DNA of 64,000 nt from Lewinellaceae bacterium (lineage in GTDB: Bacteria; Bacteroidota; Bacteroidia; Chitinophagales; Saprospiraceae), in NCBI GenBank assembly GCA_020636215.1, contig JACJYG010000004.1, forward strand, positions 124,001 through 188,000. The letters run 5' to 3'. The position numbers and the translations under genes are program-made. Shown here piece after piece: positions 62,712 to 64,000 of the stretch; position 1 is the first letter of the stretch; every line of letters begins with the position of its first letter. The notes beneath the pieces are model-generated. The model saw nothing but the letters and a program-made list of their open reading frames with translations. It did not search any database and had not been told where the DNA came from.

Positions 62712-62953
62712 CCCTAACCGACCGGCCTACCGGCCTAAAGACCTACCGACCTACTGACCTACAGACCTACCGACCTCCTGACCTACCGACCTACTGACCT
62801 TCCGACCTCCTGACCTACAGACCTAAAGACCTCCTGACCTACAGACCTACCGACCTTCCGACCTCCTGACCTAAAGACCTACAGACCTACAGACCTTCCG
62901 ACCTCCTGACCTACCGACCTACCGACCTACTGACCTACAGACCTACAGACCTA
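62712..62953. repeat. 8-bp tandem array, unit GACCTACC/GACCTACA/GACCTCCT
   Basis: About 29 octamers run up to and into the stop codon of the next gene: the minus-strand TAG at 62951-62953 is part of the last GACCTAAC unit. Confidence 0.85.
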
Positions 62954-63664
62954 ACTGACAAGCCTCCCCTCCTCATCCCACTCGGCCACGGAGTCGCGGT
63001 CCGCATTGGCGCATTTCGCCAGCCATTCTTCGTCGTAGGACAGGCCGTGCTCGGCCAGGACCTCCTCTGGCACCCCATCCCAATTATTGGGAACATTGCC
63101 CTGATATCCAAGGCTTTCGATGCCCATTTTCGAGGTATAATAACCGGTAAGGACCAGGCTTCTCAACAAGGTGAAAAAAACGACGCCCTGCTGTAATTCG
63201 GGCGCATCTTCATTGGGGAAGGCAATCTCATCGAGCAGGCTTTTTTGCTGGGCTTCGGTACAGGCAGAAAACTCCGCCCCAAACGTCCGATTAGCCCGGT
63301 GGTTCAGCCACATCATGCCGCCTCGCAAAGGCACTTGATGTTCGGGAATGTCCTTGGCGATGAATTCGATGAAGGCTGGAACACCGGCGTCAGTGGCGGA
63401 ACCGAATTGATCATCGGCAGGCAGGATCAGATCGCACAAGACGGCCAGGGTGGACAGTTCCGGCTCGGAAAAGAAAGGCTCGGCGAGCAATTTTTCATCC
63501 CTGATCTTTTCTTCCGCGGTGCGCCCGTAGCCTTCGGAATCGGAGGCTGCCGCCTCCGGTGTTACCCCTTCTGTTTCATCCAGCCGGCAACCAGTCAAGA
63601 ATGCGCCGCCCGCCAGGGAGCCCAGTAGCAATGATTTTATGGTGTCTCTGCGGTCCATGGTCAA
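62951..63664 (-). CDS. Gluconate 2-dehydrogenase subunit 3-like lipoprotein, 237 aa
   Basis: A partner of GMC-type flavoprotein dehydrogenases. The N-terminus MDRRDTIKSLLLGSLAGGAF LTGC (shown with a break) combines a twin-arginine-like signal with a lipobox (Cys26); the second ATG at 63658 is an equally good start. The body has the subunit-3 pattern: LSTLAVLCDLILPADDQFGS, AGVPAFIEFIAKDIP, FFTLLRSLVLTGYYTSKMGI and YQGNVPNNWDGVP. Family knowledge: it forms a periplasmic complex with a FAD dehydrogenase and often a cytochrome c. It overlaps the GMC gene stop by 4 bp, showing co-translation. The stop codon is supplied by an octamer array. Confidence 0.9.
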   Translation of the reverse strand: MTMDRRDTIKSLLLGSLAGGAFLTGCRLDETEGVTPEAAASDSEGYGRTAEEKIRDEKLLAEPFFSEPELSTLAVLCDLILPADDQFGSATDAGVPAFIEFIAKDIPEHQVPLRGGMMWLNHRANRTFGAEFSACTEAQQKSLLDEIAFPNEDAPELQQGVVFFTLLRSLVLTGYYTSKMGIESLGYQGNVPNNWDGVPEEVLAEHGLSYDEEWLAKCANADRDSVAEWDEEGRLVS

Positions 63665-64000
63665 AGGTTTTGTTTTTTCAATTGATCGATAATGTAATCC
63701 GAAGTGCGCCAGGCCAGCGCCAGGATGGTCCAGGTGGGGTTTTTATCCGCCTGAGACACGAACGGCCCGCCGTCTACGACGAACACATTATTGGCATCAT
63801 GCAATTGTTCATATTCATTGACCACCGACCGATTGGGGTCTTTGCCCATGCGGGTAGTACCCACTTCGTGGATGATCATTCCGGGAGCCAGCAGGCCGTA
63901 GTCGGCCGCTTTACCCGGCGAGGGGCCGATGCGCTGCCCGTCCATTTGGTGGAAAATTTCGTTGAAGGTGTCCTGCATGTGTTTGGCCTGCCGGCGTTCC
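63661..64000 (-). CDS. GMC oxidoreductase, C-terminal part (5' end outside the window)
   Basis: The frame is open to the right edge (113 codons visible). The GMC C-terminal domain is clear: IIHEVGTTRMGKDPNRSVVN with the catalytic His region, NVFVVDGGPFVSQADKNPTW with the Asn partner and TILALAWRTSDYIIDQL. These FAD enzymes oxidise sugars or alcohols in the periplasm. The 4-bp overlap with the subunit-3 gene identifies it as the large subunit of a two-gene dehydrogenase. The substrate cannot be told from the fragment. Confidence 0.92.
   Translation of the reverse strand, partial: ERRQAKHMQDTFNEIFHQMDGQRIGPSPGKAADYGLLAPGMIIHEVGTTRMGKDPNRSVVNEYEQLHDANNVFVVDGGPFVSQADKNPTWTILALAWRTSDYIIDQLKKQNL

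Overview
The window looks like a chromosome segment of a Bacteroidota bacterium, most likely a member of Saprospiria (Lewinella or Haliscomenobacter relatives). The reasons are a giant surface protein with a type IX secretion C-terminal sorting domain, two-component kinases with Reg_prop/Y_Y_Y or TPR/AraC architectures, a pair of long helical paralogs of a type I associate with this group, moderate GC, and intergenic spaces full of short-period repeats. No rRNA, tRNA or CRISPR array was seen.

Layout: 1-3.1 kb holds a truncated sensor kinase. 3.4-26.1 kb is one 7,580-residue secreted multidomain protein (anchor-A-like head, about 12 SdrD-B-like modules, 17 DUF11 modules, HYR/Ig-like tail, dockerin, T9SS signal). 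26.5-32.9 kb has two paralogous ~504-residue helical proteins, each followed on the same strand by very short ORFs; two of these share an NVDIIGP motif. 33.3-36.6 kb is a MITE-like element abutting a one-protein hybrid sensor kinase. 36.9-40.4 kb carries a membrane-anchored dihaem cytochrome c, a short-chain dehydrogenase and an aldo/keto reductase.

40.4-48.0 kb is a defence-type island: a Wadjet/MksBEFG-like operon in the permuted order C-D-A-B, a gene of unknown role ahead of it, a small membrane protein, and a HepT/MntA toxin-antitoxin pair whose antitoxin is fused to an Xre helix-turn-helix. 48.2-54.8 kb is an uptake [NiFe] hydrogenase locus: small and large subunit, cytochrome b and maturation protease on the minus strand, and divergently a small His-rich membrane protein, hypA, hypB and hypC. 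The small subunit has the six cysteines of the oxygen-tolerant [4Fe-3S] proximal cluster.

54.8-58.3 kb is a gene graveyard with two intact genes (an EAD11-like/winged-helix protein and a TPR protein) lying between inverted copies of a composite repeat. 58.3-62.5 kb has an intradiol-dioxygenase-like lipoprotein, two inverted-repeat elements, and a MocR regulator divergent from a PPOX-type flavoprotein. The right edge has a gluconate-2-dehydrogenase subunit-3-like protein and the C-terminal end of a GMC oxidoreductase.

A theme across the window is repeat DNA meeting genes. Tandem arrays with an 8-bp period fill intergenic gaps and abut start or stop codons, two dispersed repeats appear to sit in frame inside coding sequences, and two inverted-repeat elements sit exactly at the stop codons of regulator genes.
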